Origin: Schoenoplectus triqueter
Lineage: Eukaryota; Streptophyta; Magnoliopsida; Poales; Cyperaceae
NCBI GenBank assembly: GCA_964058805.1
Contig: CAXKVV010000953.1
Location: forward strand, 1-45,916
Direction: 5' to 3'
DNA length: 45,916 bases
Below, one piece after another: positions 12,989 to 28,900 of this stretch; positions within the stretch are counted from its first letter, which is position 1; the number at the start of each line of letters is the position of its first letter. The notes beneath the pieces were generated by a model. The model was not told the origin of the DNA. It searched no databases and saw only the letters and a list, made by a program, of their open reading frames with translations. A program made the translations under genes and the position numbers.

Positions 12989-15900
12989 ATATCGAAGTTT
13001 TAATTAGATAGTCTTATCATAGGTATAATTAGGAGTAATTATATTAATTTTCACGAAATTATATGCAGTTATGCGGCAAAAACTTTGAAAAACTCAATCA
13101 ACTAGTTTAACTGCTGTTTTATAATGCATCTTACTTATGTTTTGTGCAAACTTAGTATCGTAGAATATTTATATCGAAGCATTAATTGGATAATCTTCTA
13201 ACAGGAATAATTAAGAGTAATTATATTATTTTTTATGAAATTATAAGTAGTTATGAGATAATAATTTTTGAAAATCTTAAACAGCTTTGTTTAAAAAGCA
13301 GTTTCTAATGTATCTTATTTATGTTTTATGAAAAAAAAAATACTGTTATAGGATATTCATATCGGAGTGTCAATTGGATAATTATATAATAGACATAATT
13401 GGGAGTAATTATATTAATTTGCGCGACGTTATGTGTAGTTATGCAGTAAATTTTTTTAAAAAGCTCAAACAACTTGTTTAAACAGATATTTTTAATGCAT
13501 CTTACTTATTTTTTATACAAAATTCGTGTTGTAGAATGTTCATATCGAAGTGTTAATTGGATAATGTTCTAATAGGCATAATTAGGAGTAATTATATTAA
13601 TTTTCATGAAATTTTGTGTCGTTATGAGGCAATAAATGTTAAAAGTCTTAAACAACTTGTTTAAACAGCAATGTGTAATGTATCTTACTTAGTCTTATGA
13701 AAAATTAGTGTCCTCTGATATTCATATCGAAGTGTTAATTTGACGACCTTATAATAGACATGGTTAGAAGCAATTATATTAATTCGCGCGAAATTATGTG
13801 CAGTTTTGATTAAAAAAATGTTGAAAATCTTAAACTACTTGTTTAAAAAAAAAGATTCGAATGCATCTTACTTATATTTGTGCAAAATTAGCGTTATAGA
13901 ATATTCATATCTAAGTTTTAGCTGGATAATCATATAATAGGCATAATTAGGAGTAATTATTCTAATTTTCATGAAATTATATATAGTTACGCGGCCAACA
14001 AATTTTAAAAACTCAAACAACTTGTTTGAACAACTGTTTTTAATGCATCTCATTTATGTTTTGTGCAAAATTTGTGTCGGGCAACGTTCATATCGAAGTG
14101 TTCATTGGATAATCTACTAATAGGTATAATTAGGAGGAATTATATTAATTTTCACGAAATTATGTATAGTTATGAGTCAAAAAATGTTAAAAATCTTAAT
14201 CAACTTGTTTAAACAGCAGTTCCTAATATATCTTACTTACGTTTTATGAAAATTTAGTGTCGTAGGATATTCATATCGCAGTGCTAATTGAACAATCTTA
14301 TAATAGACATAATTAGGAGTAATTATATCAATTTGCACGAAATTATATGTACTTATGCGGCCAAATTTTTTGAAAAACACAAACAACTTGTTTAAACAGC
14401 TGTTTTTAATGCATCCCTACTTATGTCTCGTGCAAAATTAGTGTCATAGAATGTTCACATCGAACTGTTAATTGGCTGATATTTTAATGAACATAATCAG
14501 GAGTAATTATATTATTTTTTATGAAATTATATGTAGTTATGAGGCCAAAAATGTTGAAAAACTTAACTTTTTTAAATAGCGGTTTCTAATGCATCTTACT
14601 TATGTTTTGGGGAAAAATAGTGCCCTAAAATATTCGTTTTGAAGTGTTAATTGAACAATCTCATAATAGGCACTATTATGAGTGAATTATATTAATTTAC
14701 ACCAAATTATGTGTAGTTATGCGGCCAAATATTTTTATAAAGGCGAACAACTTGTTTAAACAGCGGCTTCTAACGCATCTTACTTATGTTTTGTGCAATA
14801 TTAGCGTTATAGAATATTCATATCGATATTTTAGTTGGACAATTTTATAATTGGCGTAATTAGGAGTAATTGTACTAATTTTCACGAAATTATACGTAGT
14901 TATGGGGCCAAAAATTTTGAAAGCCTCAAACAACTTGTTTAAACAGCAGTTTTTAATGCATCTTACTTATGTTTTACGCAAAATTAGCGTCATGAAATAT
15001 TCATATCGAAGTTTTAATAGGACAATCTTATAATAGGTGTAACAAGGAGTAATTATTTTAATTTGCACCAATTTTGTGTAGTTGCGCGGCCAAAAATTTT
15101 CATAAAGCCAAACAACTTGTTTAGACAACAGTTTTTAACGCATATTACTTATGTTTTGTGCAAAATTAGCGTTATAGAATATTCATATCAAGGTTTTAGT
15201 TGGACAACTTTATAATAGGAGTAATTAGGAGTAGTTATATTAATTTTCACGAAATTATGTGTAGTTATGAGGGCGAAAATGTTGAAAACTCAAATATATT
15301 TTTTAAATAGCAGTTTCTAATGCATCTTACTTACGTTTTGTTAAAAACATGTAACGTAGAATATTCATATCAAAGTGTTTAAGTGAAAAATCTTATAACA
15401 GGTGTAATTCGGAGTAATTATATTAATTTATACGAAATGTGTGTAGTTATGCGGCCAAAAAATTTAGAAACATCAAGCAACTTGTTAAAACAACCGTTTT
15501 TAATGCATCTTACTTATGTTTTGTGCAAAATTAGTGTTATAGGATATTCATATCGAAGTTTTATTGAAAGAATCTTACAATAGGCATGTTTAGGAGTAGT
15601 TATATTAATTTATAATAAATTATGTGTAGCTGTGCAGCCATATCTTTTGAAAAACTCAAATAACTTGTTTAAACAGCTGTTTTTAATGCATCTTACTTTT
15701 GTTTTGTGCAAAATTAGTGTCGTAGAATATTCATATCGAAGTTTTAATTAGAAGATCATATAATAGGCATGCTTAGGGGTAGTAATATTAATTTATAAGA
15801 AATTATGTGTAATTGTGCGGCCCAAAAATCTTAAAAAGCTCAAACAACTTGTTTAAACAGCTGTTTTTAAGGCCTCCTACTTATGTTTTGTGCAAAATTA

Positions 15901-16236
15901 GTGTTGTAGAATTCTCATATTGAAGTGTTCACTAAATTATGTGTAGTTATGGGGGCAAAAAATATTTGAAACACTCAAATAACTTTTTCAAATAGCTGTT
16001 TCTAACGCATCTTACTTATGTTCTGGGAGAAAATAGTGTCGTAGAATATTCATATCGAGGTGTTAATTGAACGATCTTATAATGGGCATAAATAGGAGTA
16101 ATTATATTAATTTGCATGAAACTATGTGTATATATGGGGGCCAAAAATTTCAAAAAAAGTCAAACAATTCGTTTAAACAGCAGTTTTTAATGCATCTTAC
16201 TTTTGTTTTGTACCAAATTAGCGTCATAGAATATTC
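12989..16236 (+). repeat. HOR unit 5, with the first inserted C in monomer 18
   Basis: Length 3,248 bp. It matches units 2-4 over most of its length but carries one inserted C at 16151 in monomer 18, also present in units 6 and 7. The 62-residue open frame at 16067-16255 exists only because of this 1-bp insertion and is not a gene. Confidence 0.95.
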
Positions 16237-19200
16237 ATATCGAAGTTTTAATTAGATAGTCTTATCATAGGTATAATTAGGAGTAATTATATTAATTTTC
16301 ACGAAATTATATGCAGTTATGCGGCAAAAACTTTGAAAAACTCAATCAACTAGTTTAACTGCTGTTTTATAATGCATCTTACTTATGTTTTGTGCAAACT
16401 TAGTATCGTAGAATATTTATATCGAAGCATTAATTGGATAATCTTCTAACAGGAATAATTAAGAGTAATTATATTATTTTTTATGAAATTATAAGTAGTT
16501 ATGAGATAATAATTTTTGAAAATCTTAAACAGCTTTGTTTAAAAAGCAGTTTCTAATGTATCTTATTTATGTTTTATGAAAAAAAAAATACTGTTATAGG
16601 ATATTCATATCGGAGTGTCAATTGGATAATTATATAATAGACATAATTGGGAGTAATTATATTAATTTGCGTGACGTTATGTGTAGTTATGCAGTAAATT
16701 TTTTTAAAAAGCTCAAACAACTTGTTTAAACAGATATTTTTAATGCATCTTACTTATTTTTTATACAAAATTCGTGTTGTAGAATGTTCATATCGAAGTG
16801 TTAATTGGATAATGTTCTAATAGGCATAATTAGGAGTAATTATATTAATTTTCATGAAATTTTGTGTCGTTATGAGGCAATAAATGTTAAAAGTCTTAAA
16901 CAACTTGTTTAAACAGCAATGTGTAATGTATCTTACTTAGTCTTATGAAAAATTAGTGTCCTCTGATATTCATATCGAAGTGTTAATTTGACGACCTTAT
17001 AATAGACATGGTTAGAAGCAATTATATTAATTCGCGCGAAATTATGTGCAGTTTTGATTAAAAAAATGTTGAAAATCTTAAACTACTTGTTTAAAAAAAA
17101 GATTCGAATGCATCTTACTTATATTTGTGCAAAATTAGCGTTATAGAATATTCATATCTAAGTTTTAGCTGGATAATCATATAATAGGCATAATTAGGAG
17201 TAATTATTCTAATTTTCATGAAATTATATATAGTTACGCGGCCAACAAATTTTAAAAACTCAAACAACTTGTTTGAACAACTGTTTTTAATGCATCTCAT
17301 TTATGTTTTGTGCAAAATTTGTGTCGGGCAACGTTCATATCGAAGTGTTCATTGGATAATCTACTAATAGGTATAATTAGGAGGAATTATATTAATTTTC
17401 ACGAAATTATGTATAGTTATGAGTCAAAAAATGTTAAAAATCTTAATCAACTTGTTTAAACAGCAGTTCCTAATATATCTTACTTACGTTTTATGAAAAT
17501 TTAGTGTCGTAGGATATTCATATCGCAGTGCTAATTGAACAATCTTATAATAGACATAATTAGGAGTAATTATATCAATTTGCACGAAATTATATGTACT
17601 TATGCGGCCAAATTTTTTGAAAAACACAAACAACTTGTTTAAACAGCTGTTTTTAATGCATCCCTACTTATGTCTCGTGCAAAATTAGTGTCATAGAATG
17701 TTCACATCGAACTGTTAATTGGCTGATATTTTAATGAACATAATCAGGAGTAATTATATTATTTTTTATGAAATTATATGTAGTTATGAGGCCAAAAATG
17801 TTGAAAAACTTAACTTTTTTAAATAGCGGTTTCTAATGCATCTTACTTATGTTTTGGGGAAAAATAGTGCCCTAAAATATTCGTTTTGAAGTGTTAATTG
17901 AACAATCTCATAATAGGCACTATTATGAGTGAATTATATTAATTTACACCAAATTATGTGTAGTTATGCGGCCAAATATTTTTATAAAGGCGAACAACTT
18001 GTTTAAACAGCGGCTTCTAACGCATCTTACTTATGTTTTGTGCAATATTAGCGTTATAGAATATTCATATCGATATTTTAGTTGGACAATTTTATAATTG
18101 GCGTAATTAGGAGTAATTGTACTAATTTTCACGAAATTATACGTAGTTATGGGGCCAAAAATTTTGAAAGCCTCAAACAACTTGTTTAAACAGCAGTTTT
18201 TAATGCATCTTACTTATGTTTTACGCAAAATTAGCGTCATGAAATATTCATATCGAAGTTTTAATAGGACAATCTTATAATAGGTGTAACAAGGAGTAAT
18301 TATTTTAATTTGCACCAATTTTGTGTAGTTGCGCGGCCAAAAATTTTCATAAAGCCAAACAACTTGTTTAGACAACAGTTTTTAACGCATATTACTTATG
18401 TTTTGTGCAAAATTAGCGTTATAGAATATTCATATCAAGGTTTTAGTTGGACAACTTTATAATAGGAGTAATTAGGAGTAGTTATATTAATTTTCACGAA
18501 ATTATGTGTAGTTATGAGGGCGAAAATGTTGAAAACTCAAATATATTTTTTAAATAGCAGTTTCTAATGCATCTTACTTACGTTTTGTTAAAAACATGTA
18601 ACGTAGAATATTCATATCAAAGTGTTTAAGTGAAAAATCTTATAACAGGTGTAATTCGGAGTAATTATATTAATTTATACGAAATGTGTGTAGTTATGCG
18701 GCCAAAAAATTTAGAAACATCAAGCAACTTGTTAAAACAACCGTTTTTAATGCATCTTACTTATGTTTTGTGCAAAATTAGTGTTATAGGATATTCATAT
18801 CGAAGTTTTATTGAAAGAATCTTACAATAGGCATGTTTAGGAGTAGTTATATTAATTTATAATAAATTATGTGTAGCTGTGCAGCCATATCTTTTGAAAA
18901 ACTCAAATAACTTGTTTAAACAGCTGTTTTTAATGCATCTTACTTTTGTTTTGTGCAAAATTAGTGTCGTAGAATATTCATATCGAAGTTTTAATTAGAA
19001 GATCATATAATAGGCATGCTTAGGGGTAGTAATATTAATTTATAAGAAATTATGTGTAATTGTGCGGCCCAAAAATCTTAAAAAGCTCAAACAACTTGTT
19101 TAAACAGCTGTTTTTAAGGCCTCCTACTTATGTTTTGTGCAAAATTAGTGTTGTAGAATTCTCATATTGAAGTGTTCACTAAATTATGTGTAGTTATGGG

Positions 19201-19483
19201 GGCAAAAAATATTTGAAACACTCAAATAACTTTTTCAAATAGCTGTTTCTAACGCATCTTACTTATGTTCTGGGAGAAAATAGTGTCGTAGAATATTCAT
19301 ATCGAGGTGTTAATTGAACGATCTTATAATGGGCATAAATAGGAGTAATTATATTAATTTGCATGAAACTATGTGTATATATGGGGGCCAAAAATTTCAA
19401 AAAAAGTCAAACAATTCGTTTAAACAGCAGTTTTTAATGCATCTTACTTTTGTTTTGTACCAAATTAGCGTCATAGAATATTC
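16237..19483 (+). repeat. HOR unit 6, first of the variant block
   Basis: First unit with C-to-T at 16672 (GCGTGACG), kept in every later unit. The A-run in monomer 5 is 8 instead of 9, and the inserted C recurs at 19398. The -1 and +1 changes cancel, so the length is 3,247 bp. Confidence 0.95.
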
Positions 19484-22400
19484 ATATCGAAGTTTTAATT
19501 AGATAGTCTTATCATAGGTATAATTAGGAGTAATTATATTAATTTTCACGAAATTATATGCAGTTATGCGGCAAAAACTTTGAAAAACTCAATCAACTAG
19601 TTTAACTGCTGTTTTATAATGCATCTTACTTATGTTTTGTGCAAACTTAGTATCGTAGAATATTTATATCGAAGCATTAATTGGATAATCTTCTAACAGG
19701 AATAATTAAGAGTAATTATATTATTTTTTATGAAATTATAAGTAGTTATGAGATAATAATTTTTGAAAATCTTAAACAGCTTTGTTTAAAAAGCAGTTTC
19801 TAATGTATCTTATTTATGTTTTATGAAAAAAAAAATACTGTTATAGGATATTCATATCGGAGTGTCAATTGGATAATTATATAATAGACATAATTGGGAG
19901 TAATTATATTAATTTGCGTGACGTTATGTGTAGTTATGCAGTAAATTTTTTTAAAAAGCTCAAACAACTTGTTTAAACAGATATTTTTAATGCATCTTAC
20001 TTATTTTTTATACAAAATTCGTGTTGTAGAATGTTCATATCGAAGTGTTAATTGGATAATGTTCTAATAGGCATAATTAGGAGTAATTATATTAATTTTC
20101 ATGAAATTTTGTGTCGTTATGAGGCAATAAATGTTAAAAGTCTTAAACAACTTGTTTAAACAGCAATGTGTAATGTATCTTACTTAGTCTTATGAAAAAT
20201 TAGTGTCCTCTGATATTCATATCGAAGTGTTAATTTGACGACCTTATAATAGACATGGTTAGAAGCAATTATATTAATTCGCGCGAAATTATGTGCAGTT
20301 TTGATTAAAAAAATGTTGAAAATCTTAAACTACTTGTTTAAAAAAAAGATTCGAATGCATCTTACTTATATTTGTGCAAAATTAGCGTTATAGAATATTC
20401 ATATCTAAGTTTTAGCTGGATAATCATATAATAGGCATAATTAGGAGTAATTATTCTAATTTTCATGAAATTATATATAGTTACGCGGCCAACAAATTTT
20501 AAAAACTCAAACAACTTGTTTGAACAACTGTTTTTAATGCATCTCATTTATGTTTTGTGCAAAATTTGTGTCGGGCAACGTTCATATCGAAGTGTTCATT
20601 GGATAATCTACTAATAGGTATAATTAGGAGGAATTATATTAATTTTCACGAAATTATGTATAGTTATGAGTCAAAAAATGTTAAAAATCTTAATCAACTT
20701 GTTTAAACAGCAGTTCCTAATATATCTTACTTACGTTTTATGAAAATTTAGTGTCGTAGGATATTCATATCGCAGTGCTAATTGAACAATCTTATAATAG
20801 ACATAATTAGGAGTAATTATATCAATTTGCACGAAATTATATGTACTTATGCGGCCAAATTTTTTGAAAAACACAAACAACTTGTTTAAACAGCTGTTTT
20901 TAATGCATCCCTACTTATGTCTCGTGCAAAATTAGTGTCATAGAATGTTCACATCGAACTGTTAATTGGCTGATATTTTAATGAACATAATCAGGAGTAA
21001 TTATATTATTTTTTATGAAATTATATGTAGTTATGAGGCCAAAAATGTTGAAAAACTTAACTTTTTTAAATAGCGGTTTCTAATGCATCTTACTTATGTT
21101 TTGGGGAAAAATAGTGCCCTAAAATATTCGTTTTGAAGTGTTAATTGAACAATCTCATAATAGGCACTATTATGAGTGAATTATATTAATTTACACCAAA
21201 TTATGTGTAGTTATGCGGCCAAATATTTTTATAAAGGCGAACAACTTGTTTAAACAGCGGCTTCTAACGCATCTTACTTATGTTTTGTGCAATATTAGCG
21301 TTATAGAATATTCATATCGATATTTTAGTTGGACAATTTTATAATTGGCGTAATTAGGAGTAATTGTACTAATTTTCACGAAATTATACGTAGTTATGGG
21401 GCCAAAAATTTTGAAAGCCTCAAACAACTTGTTTAAACAGCAGTTTTTAATGCATCTTACTTATGTTTTACGCAAAATTAGCGTCATGAAATATTCATAT
21501 CGAAGTTTTAATAGGACAATCTTATAATAGGTGTAACAAGGAGTAATTATTTTAATTTGCACCAATTTTGTGTAGTTGCGCGGCCAAAAATTTTCATAAA
21601 GCCAAACAACTTGTTTAGACAACAGTTTTTAACGCATATTACTTATGTTTTGTGCAAAATTAGCGTTATAGAATATTCATATCAAGGTTTTAGTTGGACA
21701 ACTTTATAATAGGAGTAATTAGGAGTAGTTATATTAATTTTCACGAAATTATGTGTAGTTATGAGGGCGAAAATGTTGAAAACTCAAATATATTTTTTAA
21801 ATAGCAGTTTCTAATGCATCTTACTTACGTTTTGTTAAAAACATGTAACGTAGAATATTCATATCAAAGTGTTTAAGTGAAAAATCTTATAACAGGTGTA
21901 ATTCGGAGTAATTATATTAATTTATACGAAATGTGTGTAGTTATGCGGCCAAAAAATTTAGAAACATCAAGCAACTTGTTAAAACAACCGTTTTTAATGC
22001 ATCTTACTTATGTTTTGTGCAAAATTAGTGTTATAGGATATTCATATCGAAGTTTTATTGAAAGAATCTTACAATAGGCATGTTTAGGAGTAGTTATATT
22101 AATTTATAATAAATTATGTGTAGCTGTGCAGCCATATCTTTTGAAAAACTCAAATAACTTGTTTAAACAGCTGTTTTTAATGCATCTTACTTTTGTTTTG
22201 TGCAAAATTAGTGTCGTAGAATATTCATATCGAAGTTTTAATTAGAAGATCATATAATAGGCATGCTTAGGGGTAGTAATATTAATTTATAAGAAATTAT
22301 GTGTAATTGTGCGGCCCAAAAATCTTAAAAAGCTCAAACAACTTGTTTAAACAGCTGTTTTTAAGGCCTCCTACTTATGTTTTGTGCAAAATTAGTGTTG

Positions 22401-22730
22401 TAGAATTCTCATATTGAAGTGTTCACTAAATTATGTGTAGTTATGGGGGCAAAAAATATTTGAAACACTCAAATAACTTTTTCAAATAGCTGTTTCTAAC
22501 GCATCTTACTTATGTTCTGGGAGAAAATAGTGTCGTAGAATATTCATATCGAGGTGTTAATTGAACGATCTTATAATGGGCATAAATAGGAGTAATTATA
22601 TTAATTTGCATGAAACTATGTGTATATATGGGGGCCAAAAATTTCAAAAAAAGTCAAACAATTCGTTTAAACAGCAGTTTTTAATGCATCTTACTTTTGT
22701 TTTGTACCAAATTAGCGTCATAGAATATTC
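19484..22730 (+). repeat. HOR unit 7
   Basis: Same variant set as unit 6: T at 19919, an 8-A run in monomer 5, and the inserted C at 22645. This is the last unit to carry the inserted C. Confidence 0.95.
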
Positions 22731-25700
22731 ATATCGAAGTTTTAATTAGATAGTCTTATCATAGGTATAATTAGGAGTAATTATATTAATTTTCACGAAA
22801 TTATATGCAGTTATGCGGCAAAAACTTTGAAAAACTCAATCAACTAGTTTAACTGCTGTTTTATAATGCATCTTACTTATGTTTTGTGCAAACTTAGTAT
22901 CGTAGAATATTTATATCGAAGCATTAATTGGATAATCTTCTAACAGGAATAATTAAGAGTAATTATATTATTTTTTATGAAATTATAAGTAGTTATGAGA
23001 TAATAATTTTTGAAAATCTTAAACAGCTTTGTTTAAAAAGCAGTTTCTAATGTATCTTATTTATGTTTTATGAAAAAAAAAATACTGTTATAGGATATTC
23101 ATATCGGAGTGTCAATTGGATAATTATATAATAGACATAATTGGGAGTAATTATATTAATTTGCGTGACGTTATGTGTAGTTATGCAGTAAATTTTTTTA
23201 AAAAGCTCAAACAACTTGTTTAAACAGATATTTTTAATGCATCTTACTTATTTTTTATACAAAATTCGTGTTGTAGAATGTTCATATCGAAGTGTTAATT
23301 GGATAATGTTCTAATAGGCATAATTAGGAGTAATTATATTAATTTTCATGAAATTTTGTGTCGTTATGAGGCAATAAATGTTAAAAGTCTTAAACAACTT
23401 GTTTAAACAGCAATGTGTAATGTATCTTACTTAGTCTTATGAAAAATTAGTGTCCTCTGATATTCATATCGAAGTGTTAATTTGACGACCTTATAATAGA
23501 CATGGTTAGAAGCAATTATATTAATTCGCGCGAAATTATGTGCAGTTTTGATTAAAAAAATGTTGAAAATCTTAAACTACTTGTTTAAAAAAAAGATTCG
23601 AATGCATCTTACTTATATTTGTGCAAAATTAGCGTTATAGAATATTCATATCTAAGTTTTAGCTGGATAATCATATAATAGGCATAATTAGGAGTAATTA
23701 TTCTAATTTTCATGAAATTATATATAGTTACGCGGCCAACAAATTTTAAAAACTCAAACAACTTGTTTGAACAACTGTTTTTAATGCATCTCATTTATGT
23801 TTTGTGCAAAATTTGTGTCGGGCAACGTTCATATCGAAGTGTTCATTGGATAATCTACTAATAGGTATAATTAGGAGGAATTATATTAATTTTCACGAAA
23901 TTATGTATAGTTATGAGTCAAAAAATGTTAAAAATCTTAATCAACTTGTTTAAACAGCAGTTCCTAATATATCTTACTTACGTTTTATGAAAATTTAGTG
24001 TCGTAGGATATTCATATCGCAGTGCTAATTGAACAATCTTATAATAGACATAATTAGGAGTAATTATATCAATTTGCACGAAATTATATGTACTTATGCG
24101 GCCAAATTTTTTGAAAAACACAAACAACTTGTTTAAACAGCTGTTTTTAATGCATCCCTACTTATGTCTCGTGCAAAATTAGTGTCATAGAATGTTCACA
24201 TCGAACTGTTAATTGGCTGATATTTTAATGAACATAATCAGGAGTAATTATATTATTTTTTATGAAATTATATGTAGTTATGAGGCCAAAAATGTTGAAA
24301 AACTTAACTTTTTTAAATAGCGGTTTCTAATGCATCTTACTTATGTTTTGGGGAAAAATAGTGCCCTAAAATATTCGTTTTGAAGTGTTAATTGAACAAT
24401 CTCATAATAGGCACTATTATGAGTGAATTATATTAATTTACACCAAATTATGTGTAGTTATGCGGCCAAATATTTTTATAAAGGCGAACAACTTGTTTAA
24501 ACAGCGGCTTCTAACGCATCTTACTTATGTTTTGTGCAATATTAGCGTTATAGAATATTCATATCGATATTTTAGTTGGACAATTTTATAATTGGCGTAA
24601 TTAGGAGTAATTGTACTAATTTTCACGAAATTATACGTAGTTATGGGGCCAAAAATTTTGAAAGCCTCAAACAACTTGTTTAAACAGCAGTTTTTAATGC
24701 ATCTTACTTATGTTTTACGCAAAATTAGCGTCATGAAATATTCATATCGAAGTTTTAATAGGACAATCTTATAATAGGTGTAACAAGGAGTAATTATTTT
24801 AATTTGCACCAATTTTGTGTAGTTGCGCGGCCAAAAATTTTCATAAAGCCAAACAACTTGTTTAGACAACAGTTTTTAACGCATATTACTTATGTTTTGT
24901 GCAAAATTAGCGTTATAGAATATTCATATCAAGGTTTTAGTTGGACAACTTTATAATAGGAGTAATTAGGAGTAGTTATATTAATTTTCACGAAATTATG
25001 TGTAGTTATGAGGGCGAAAATGTTGAAAACTCAAATATATTTTTTAAATAGCAGTTTCTAATGCATCTTACTTACGTTTTGTTAAAAACATGTAACGTAG
25101 AATATTCATATCAAAGTGTTTAAGTGAAAAATCTTATAACAGGTGTAATTCGGAGTAATTATATTAATTTATACGAAATGTGTGTAGTTATGCGGCCAAA
25201 AAATTTAGAAACATCAAGCAACTTGTTAAAACAACCGTTTTTAATGCATCTTACTTATGTTTTGTGCAAAATTAGTGTTATAGGATATTCATATCAAAGT
25301 TTTATTGAAAGAATCTTACAATAGGCATGTTTAGGAGTAGTTATATTAATTTATAATAAATTATGTGTAGCTGTGCAGCCATATCTTTTGAAAAACTCAA
25401 ATAACTTGTTTAAACAGCTGTTTTTAATGCATCTTACTTTTGTTTTGTGCAAAATTAGTGTCGTAGAATATTCATATCGAAGTTTTAATTAGAAGATCAT
25501 ATAATAGGCATGCTTAGGGGTAGTAATATTAATTTATAAGAAATTATGTGTAATTGTGCGGCCCAAAAATCTTAAAAAGCTCAAACAACTTGTTTAAACA
25601 GCTGTTTTTAAGGCCTCCTACTTATGTTTTGTGCAAAATTAGTGTTGTAGAATTCTCATATTGAAGTGTTCACTAAATTATGTGTAGTTATGGGGGCAAA

Positions 25701-25976
25701 AAATATTTGAAACACTCAAATAACTTTTTCAAATAGCTGTTTCTAACGCATCTTACTTATGTTCTGGGAGAAAATAGTGTCGTAGAATATTCATATCGAG
25801 GTGTTAATTGAACGATCTTATAATGGGCATAAATAGGAGTAATTATATTAATTTGCATGAAACTATGTGTATATATGGGGGCCAAAAATTTAAAAAAAGT
25901 CAAACAATTCGTTTAAACAGCAGTTTTTAATGCATCTTACTTTTGTTTTGTACCAAATTAGCGTCATAGAATATTC
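22731..25976 (+). repeat. HOR unit 8, transitional
   Basis: Length 3,246 bp. It has T at 23166 and the 8-A run like units 6-7, but lacks the inserted C in monomer 18. It gains G-to-A at 25296 (CATATCAAAG) at the start of monomer 15, which it shares only with unit 9. Confidence 0.95.
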
Positions 25977-28900
25977 ATATCGAAGTTTTAATTAGATAGT
26001 CTTATCATAGGTATAATTAGGAGTAATTATATTAATTTTCACGAAATTATATGCAGTTATGCGGCAAAAACTTTGAAAAACTCAATCAACTAGTTTAACT
26101 GCTGTTTTATAATGCATCTTACTTATGTTTTGTGCAAACTTAGTATCGTAGAATATTTATATCGAAGCATTAATTGGATAATCTTCTAACAGGAATAATT
26201 AAGAGTAATTATATTATTTTTTATGAAATTATAAGTAGTTATGAGATAATAATTTTTGAAAATCTTAAACAGCTTTGTTTAAAAAGCAGTTTCTAATGTA
26301 TCTTATTTATGTTTTATGAAAAAAAAATACTGTTATAGGATATTCATATCGGAGTGTCAATTGGATAATTATATAATAGACATAATTGGGAGTAATTATA
26401 TTAATTTGCGTGACGTTATGTGTAGTTATGCAGTAAATTTTTTTAAAAAGCTCAAACAACTTGTTTAAACAGATATTTTTAATGCATCTTACTTATTTTT
26501 TATACAAAATTCGTGTTGTAGAATGTTCATATCGAAGTGTTAATTGGATAATGTTCTAATAGGCATAATTAGGAGTAATTATATTAATTTTCATGAAATT
26601 TTGTGTCGTTATGAGGCAATAAATGTTAAAAGTCTTAAACAACTTGTTTAAACAGCAATGTGTAATGTATCTTACTTAGTCTTATGAAAAATTAGTGTCC
26701 TCTGATATTCATATCGAAGTGTTAATTTGACGACCTTATAATAGACATGGTTAGAAGCAATTATATTAATTCGCGCGAAATTATGTGCAGTTTTGATTAA
26801 AAAAATGTTGAAAATCTTAAACTACTTGTTTAAAAAAAAAGATTCGAATGCATCTTACTTATATTTGTGCAAAATTAGCGTTATAGAATATTCATATCTA
26901 AGTTTTAGCTGGATAATCATATAATAGGCATAATTAGGAGTAATTATTCTAATTTTCATGAAATTATATATAGTTACGCGGCCAACAAATTTTAAAAACT
27001 CAAACAACTTGTTTGAACAACTGTTTTTAATGCATCTCATTTATGTTTTGTGCAAAATTTGTGTCGGGCAACGTTCATATCGAAGTGTTCATTGGATAAT
27101 CTACTAATAGGTATAATTAGGAGGAATTATATTAATTTTCACGAAATTATGTATAGTTATGAGTCAAAAAATGTTAAAAATCTTAATCAACTTGTTTAAA
27201 CAGCAGTTCCTAATATATCTTACTTACGTTTTATGAAAATTTAGTGTCGTAGGATATTCATATCGCAGTGCTAATTGAACAATCTTATAATAGACATAAT
27301 TAGGAGTAATTATATCAATTTGCACGAAATTATATGTACTTATGCGGCCAAATTTTTTGAAAAACACAAACAACTTGTTTAAACAGCTGTTTTTAATGCA
27401 TCCCTACTTCTGTCTCGTGCAAAATTAGTGTCATAGAATGTTCACATCGAACTGTTAATTGGCTGATATTTTAATGAACATAATCAGGAGTAATTATATT
27501 ATTTTTTATGAAATTATATGTAGTTATGAGGCCAAAAATGTTGAAAAACTTAACTTTTTTAAATAGCGGTTTCTAATGCATCTTACTTATGTTTTGGGGA
27601 AAAATAGTGCCCTAAAATATTCGTTTTGAAGTGTTAATTGAACAATCTCATAATAGGCACTATTATGAGTGAATTATATTAATTTACACCAAATTATGTG
27701 TAGTTATGCGGCCAAATATTTTTATAAAGGCGAACAACTTGTTTAAACAGCGGCTTCTAACGCATCTTACTTATGTTTTGTGCAATATTAGCGTTATAGA
27801 ATATTCATATCGATATTTTAGTTGGACAATTTTATAATTGGCGTAATTAGGAGTAATTGTACTAATTTTCACGAAATTATACGTAGTTATGGGGCCAAAA
27901 ATTTTGAAAGCCTCAAACAACTTGTTTAAACAGCAGTTTTTAATGCATCTTACTTATGTTTTACGCAAAATTAGCGTCATGAAATATTCATATCGAAGTT
28001 TTAATAGGACAATCTTATAATAGGTGTAACAAGGAGTAATTATTTTAATTTGCACCAATTTTGTGTAGTTGCGCGGCCAAAAATTTTCATAAAGCCAAAC
28101 AACTTGTTTAGACAACAGTTTTTAACGCATATTACTTATGTTTTGTGCAAAATTAGCGTTATAGAATATTCATATCAAGGTTTTAGTTGGACAACTTTAT
28201 AATAGGAGTAATTAGGAGTAGTTATATTAATTTTCACGAAATTATGTGTAGTTATGAGGGCGAAAATGTTGAAAACTCAAATATATTTTTTAAATAGCAG
28301 TTTCTAATGCATCTTACTTACGTTTTGTTAAAAACATGTAACGTAGAATATTCATATCAAAGTGTTTAAGTGAAAAATCTTATAACAGGTGTAATTCGGA
28401 GTAATTATATTAATTTATACGAAATGTGTGTAGTTATGCGGCCAAAAAATTTAGAAACATCAAGCAACTTGTTAAAACAACCGTTTTTAATGCATCTTAC
28501 TTATGTTTTGTGCAAAATTAGTGTTATAGGATATTCATATCAAAGTTTTATTGAAAGAATCTTACAATAGGCATGTTTAGGAGTAGTTATATTAATTTAT
28601 AATAAATTATGTGTAGCTGTGCAGCCATATCTTTTGAAAAACTCAAATAACTTGTTTAAACAGCTGTTTTTAATGCATCTTACTTTTGTTTTGTGCAAAA
28701 TTAGTGTCGTAGAATATTCATATCGAAGTTTTAATTAGAAGATCATATAATAGGCATGCTTAGGGGTAGTAATATTAATTTATAAGAAATTATGTGTAAT
28801 TGTGCGGCCCAAAAATCTTAAAAAGCTCAAACAACTTGTTTAAACAGCTGTTTTTAAGGCCTCCTACTTATGTTTTGTGCAAAATTAGTGTTGTAGAATT

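Noticed and set aside
16067..16255. 62-residue frame found in only three units
   Set aside because: It is created by the inserted C at 16151, 19398 and 22645, and is useful only as a marker of unit type.
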